Position numbers and translations under genes: made by a program. DNA of 64,000 nucleotides from Porodaedalea pini (lineage: Eukaryota > Basidiomycota > Agaricomycetes > Hymenochaetales > Hymenochaetaceae): positions 868,001 to 932,000 of the forward strand of contig NBAY01000001.1 of the NCBI GenBank assembly GCA_002794775.1, in the 5' to 3' direction. Shown here one piece after another: positions 60,401 through 64,000 of the stretch. The notes beneath the pieces are model-generated. The model was not told where the DNA came from, made no database searches, and was given only the letters and a program-made list of their open reading frames with translations. Positions within the stretch are counted from its first letter, which is position 1; every line of letters begins with the position of its first letter.

Positions 60401-61242
60401 ACTTGTCACGCTCTATGCTCTGTGTGGCTGCACTTCTCTTTCTTACGCTTGACATTGCTCACACTTGTCACAGTTTCATTTCCACCCTTTATCCCTTTAC
60501 ACTTGTCACGCTCTATGCTCTTTGCACTTCTCTTTTCTCTTTTCTTTTACTTTTTTTACCCCTTCGCCTCCCGCACTCGAACCACTGCGCTACGCCGCTG
60601 TCACACTTGTCACAGTTTCATTTCCATCCTTTACCCTTTACACTTGTCACGCTCTATGCTCTGTGTGGCTGCACTTCTCTTTCTTACGCTTGACATTGCT
60701 CACACTTGTCACAGTTTCATTTCCACCCTTTATCCCTTTACACTTGTCACGCTCTATGCTCTTTGCACTTCTCTTTTCTCTTTTCTTTTACTTTTTTTAC
60801 CCCTTCGCCTCCTGCACTCGAACCACTGCGCTACGCCGCTGTCACACTTGTCACAGTTTCATTTCCACCCTTTACCCTTTACACTTGTCACGCTCTATGC
60901 TCTTTGCACTTCTCTTTTCTCTTTTCTTTTACTTTTTTTACCCCTTCGCCTCCCGCACTCGAACTACTGCGCTACGCCGCTGTCACACTTGTCACAGTTT
61001 CATTTCCACCCTTTACCCTTTACACTTGTCACGCTCTATGCTCTTTGCACTTCTCTTTTCTCTTTTCTTTTACTTTTTTTACCCCTTCGCCTCCCGCACT
61101 CGAACCACTGCGCTACGCCGCTCTCACACTTGTCACAGTTTCATTTCCTCCCTTTACCCTTTACACTTGTCACGCTCTATGCTCTGTGTGGCTGCACTTC
61201 TCTTTCTTACGCTTGACATCCTTTACTCACACTTGTCACTCT
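57500..61242. repeat. Satellite of 29 units (20 long of 141-142 bp, 9 short of ~99 bp) with tRNA-derived head
   Basis: Long units contain, on the minus strand, AGCGGCGTAGCGCAGTGG TTCGAGTGC, i.e. the acceptor 5' strand and D-arm of the tRNA-Met at 49724-49798 including the A box, followed by an AG-rich tract; a spacer with three GTGACAAGTGT words completes them. Short units lack the tRNA head and carry instead GTGTGGCTGC...TTACGCTTGACATTG. Order along the plus strand: AABAAAABABAAABABAAAABABABAAAB. Each A after a B has one extra base (TTTATCCC). Plus-strand frames are all open (up to 620 codons, hydrophobic 47-residue repeat), because the unit has no stops and is a multiple of three; I do not call them genes. 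Confidence 0.93.
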
Positions 61243-61797
61243 CTCCCTTATGATCCTTACTGGTATATACTTAGCCTTGGAATGTAGACATGGAGCTCAG
61301 TTACAAGTATAAATGTGCAACCAGCTGATCCGAACATTTAGTGCAAGGACGTGGGCATCATCTTTGGTCACGGTGTGAGAACCATTTCAGAGTTCTGACT
61401 GATTGATTGGTCATCTTTCTCCTCCTGCCGCGATGTGGTTTGAAGACGCGACTTGCTGTAACTTGACCTGGCATGCTTTCTATCTAGTAGTCATACTCTT
61501 ACTTGACTGCCTATGTCTGGAGCAAGGGTCCGACATCACTCTTGAATCAAATCGTTCACGGTAAGCTTGATAGCTAGATCAATGTTTTACTATGCGGAAT
61601 ATATCCTACTTTCACCGAATCAATTATGGATGTGCAAAAGTGAGGCTTTCAAAAAGTGCAAAAGGTACGTCGATCATCAATCACTGGCGGCACGTCAAGA
61701 TACCAGCCGGAGCTCGCGTCTTCGCTGACGCAGGATCGGCCGTGTCGTCATCGACAGCAGCGAGCCGCGTCCCGTGCTTGCTCGCACCAATGCACCG
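61243..61797. other. 5' flank of the second PIP-box gene, no separate gene
   Basis: Similarity to the flank of copy 1 becomes visible from about 61670 (shared TGTCGTCATCGAC word and neighbours). Further left there is no similarity or gene that I recognise. Confidence 0.55.
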
Positions 61798-61825
61798 ACG
61801 CGTCGACGCGTCAATTCGGACGCGT
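61798..61825 (+). promoter_or_regulatory. Cluster of three ACGCGT (MCB-type) boxes
   Basis: ACGCGT at 61798-61803, 61806-61811 and 61820-61825, 38-66 bp before the ATG at 61864. Near-matches (CCGCGT, ACGCGC) follow. The number and spacing differ from copy 1 although the box itself is kept. Confidence 0.65.
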
Positions 61826-61863
61826 CTCGCTTACCGCGTTCACGCGCGACTCTCAGCAGTGCA

Positions 61864-64000
61864 ATGTCGGGTCGCAAACGAAAGGTGAGCCCGGCCGATT
61901 TGCTTGAAACTGCTGCATTTCTCCCTGCTGCTTCCCTTGCTCTGGTGGACGTCTCTGAAACTAGTTCTGCCCCAGGCCGACCCCGAGGATGCGCATCCAC
62001 TTCCCAAGATTCCGAAAACCGCCCGCCAGACCAAGCTCTCATCTTTCTTCAAGAAACCCAACGCGCCCCAACTGCGTTCTCCCGGGAAGGTTGGTCGGTC
62101 CCCATGGCTGATGCCGCAAAAGCTAACTATTTTGAACAGAACATCACTAACACAGTCGATCTCACGCTTGACGACGACGACGAAGTTTTGACCGGAAAGC
62201 CGAGGAAGTCTGGAGGGGTGTGTTATATTACTATTCATTTTCAGGTCTTGGTTGAATAACGTCTGCTCAGGTTCTGACACTTGTGAGTGCCTGGTTCTGC
62301 GCGGGCATGCTGCCTGCGAGGTTCGAGTACGAAAGTCCCAAATGAGCCAGCTTAGTGCTTGCTCCTGGGCATGAACAACGGCGGGCTACAATAGTGTCCC
62401 GTCCGCGTTCATTCTGCACGAAAACCAAATTGGTATATGTGGAACGTACTCCTTTGATGTCTCACTAAAATATCGTCAAAACAACAGATCATTGATGTGA
62501 GCAGCGACGAGGAGAGGACTCCCACGGTTTGGAAGGGAAAGGGGAGAATGAGGATTGAGTCTCCGGAGGTATGTCACTCGCTCGATTTCATTCTGTCTTT
62601 AAACTTATGAACTCTGGCGTGCAGTCCTTCGAGGAATTCTCAGAGCCGACCGGAAACTTCAGCATCGCGTCAGGAAGCGGGAACAGGAGCAGCCTGACTG
62701 AGGTGAGTACGGTATAACGTTCTCTCTTATCTATGCGTTTAACCATCTTCATAATCAGGACTGGGAGTCCGCATCCGACTCGGACTGGGAGTACTTTCAG
62801 GAGGAAGACGAGAAGATCGTGAGTAATGAATTCGATACTGAGCGTCCGTATATTAAATAGATACACATTCAGAGCGAATCGCGACCCGAGGAGCAGCAGA
62901 CAGTATGCGTCCCTCGAGTTGTACATTATGTTTAGCTGACTTGAATTTACAAAGTTTTTGGACGCTCAAAAGCTCGAGAGCAGGAATCGGCGCAATGCAC
63001 AGCGTCGAGCGCAGCGCTCCCAATATGACAATATCCATCAAGTCAAGCGCCGCGCTAGGCGTGGCGAGAAGACAGTCGAGCTCGGAAAAGCTATTGTCTC
63101 TATTGTCCACGAAGCAGCTATACGTCGCAAGGCTATTGAGAAAGCCGCCTCCTCTTCCAATGACCCATCGGTTGCTCTACCTGCTCTTGTACGCGTTGGA
63201 CGAGGACTCGACTATGTTCAACAAATTCCTGACAGCGCTGAGATCTGGCAGCGCATGCCTCTGGATGTCAAGAAGATGCTCGTCGAGTTTTCCACCAGCC
63301 CGCTGACCTTCCAGTACAAGAAGTGGGCCCGACGCGGTACACTCGTCCTTGACGAGGGCGAGCAAACTGATCCGCAGAAAGCAATTTATTATATGCGTGT
63401 TATCACGTTCAATAACAAGGACACGCTCTTCACTGCGATCATCAAATTCCTTCGAGAGAGTCTCGGACACCTTCACTTTGGTTTATTCCTTCTCTTTTCG
63501 CTCGGCTTCTCATTCATGCGCATTCAGGAAGCCATAACAGAAATTCTAATACCTTTTGGACACAAAGAACTGGCGGACTTCCTCTTCAAAACCTTTGATC
63601 GTTCATTACTCGAGTCTCTCAACGTCTGTGCCAGAATCGACTGCAGCTTGGAGTTCACGCTTACTTATCTCGGGTACAGCATAGCAGGGAGTGCCGAGTC
63701 GCGTCTCATTAATGATCTCACAGAGCTCCTGGGAGGCCTTGCAGGGAGAGATGCAGGGAAGGTCGGAAAGCAGGTTGTTCGGCGCATCACTCGGTTTTGC
63801 TTGACCAATGGTATCATTCCAAGTCCATACCATATCCCCGGTCTTGACATGGCTGCTTCCACCCCTTTCGCGATCCGCACTAATGAAATACTAAGCCAAA
63901 TCGAAGCTGTGTGCATCAGTGCACCCGGCGGACTGTGTCTGAACTCAGCACCTGGTGGTTTCATCTCAAGGTTCTGTCCTCCGAACGAATTACATTCAGT
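61864..64000 (+). CDS. Large unnamed PIP-box/SIM protein, copy 2 (runs off the window)
   Basis: Same exon plan as copy 1. Starts MSGRKRK; the second exon, accepted in phase at CCCCAG near 61976, codes ADPEDAHPLPKIPKTAR and then the identical QTKLSSFFKKPNAPQLRSPGK, i.e. the same PIP box. VDLTLDDDDE and LIIDVSSDEE are kept, as are all later exons to the window end. From exon 9 (62955) to 64000 it has exactly the length of the matching part of copy 1, with no net indel and no stop seen. Amino-acid changes are clustered, e.g. LVEFSTSPLTF versus LIEFSVNPLAF. The part before the PIP box differs strongly from copy 1. The C-terminal third with the zinc-site-like clusters is outside the window. Confidence 0.8.

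Noticed and set aside
57442..61287. Overlapping plus-strand open frames of 193-620 codons
   Set aside because: They are read-through of stop-free satellite units in all three forward frames; no start context, splice pattern or family supports a gene.

Overview
This window is nuclear DNA of a filamentous basidiomycete, almost certainly a mushroom-forming Agaricomycete. Genes are cut by many short introns (mostly 45-70 bp, GT..AG). Several families are typical of that class: DUF6534-type seven-helix proteins, a local group of GPCR-like seven-helix genes, a membrane-anchored phospholipase B and a fungal betaine-lipid synthase. I rebuilt exon joins by eye from splice sites and reading phase. Where the exon sum is stated to be a multiple of three, the model is self-consistent.

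Layout. 0-6.2 kb: an unnamed His/Arg/Ser-tailed protein (minus) diverging from COG5 (plus, 15 exons). 6.7-20.4 kb: three GPCR-like genes, with an MFS transporter, a TLC-domain gene, a foldback DNA element (8731-9095) and a dead DEAH-box helicase between them. 21.9-24.5 kb: phospholipase B. 26.8-33.1 kb: a betaine-lipid synthase gene (BTA1-like) broken by a 3.28-kb inverted-repeat transposon that carries scrambled prolyl-tRNA synthetase pieces. 33.7-35.4 kb: a fourth, decayed GPCR-like copy. 36-46 kb: conserved genes PDK1 and ILV6, then a second MFS paralogue. 47-49 kb: a DUF6534 gene.

49-64 kb is repeat-rich and the most unusual part. It holds a short tandem array of tRNA-Met units, a 29-unit satellite of about 3.7 kb whose units carry the 5' half of the same tRNA, a half-deleted ABC transporter, and two same-orientation copies of a large gene I cannot name (the second runs off the window). 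The encoded protein (1268 aa in copy 1) begins with a textbook PCNA-binding PIP box followed by two SUMO-interaction-like motifs. Both copies have clusters of ACGCGT (MCB-type, G1/S) boxes just upstream of the start codon. This suggests a multicopy gene family tied to DNA replication, and it is the best candidate here for something undescribed. Its function is not known from the sequence.
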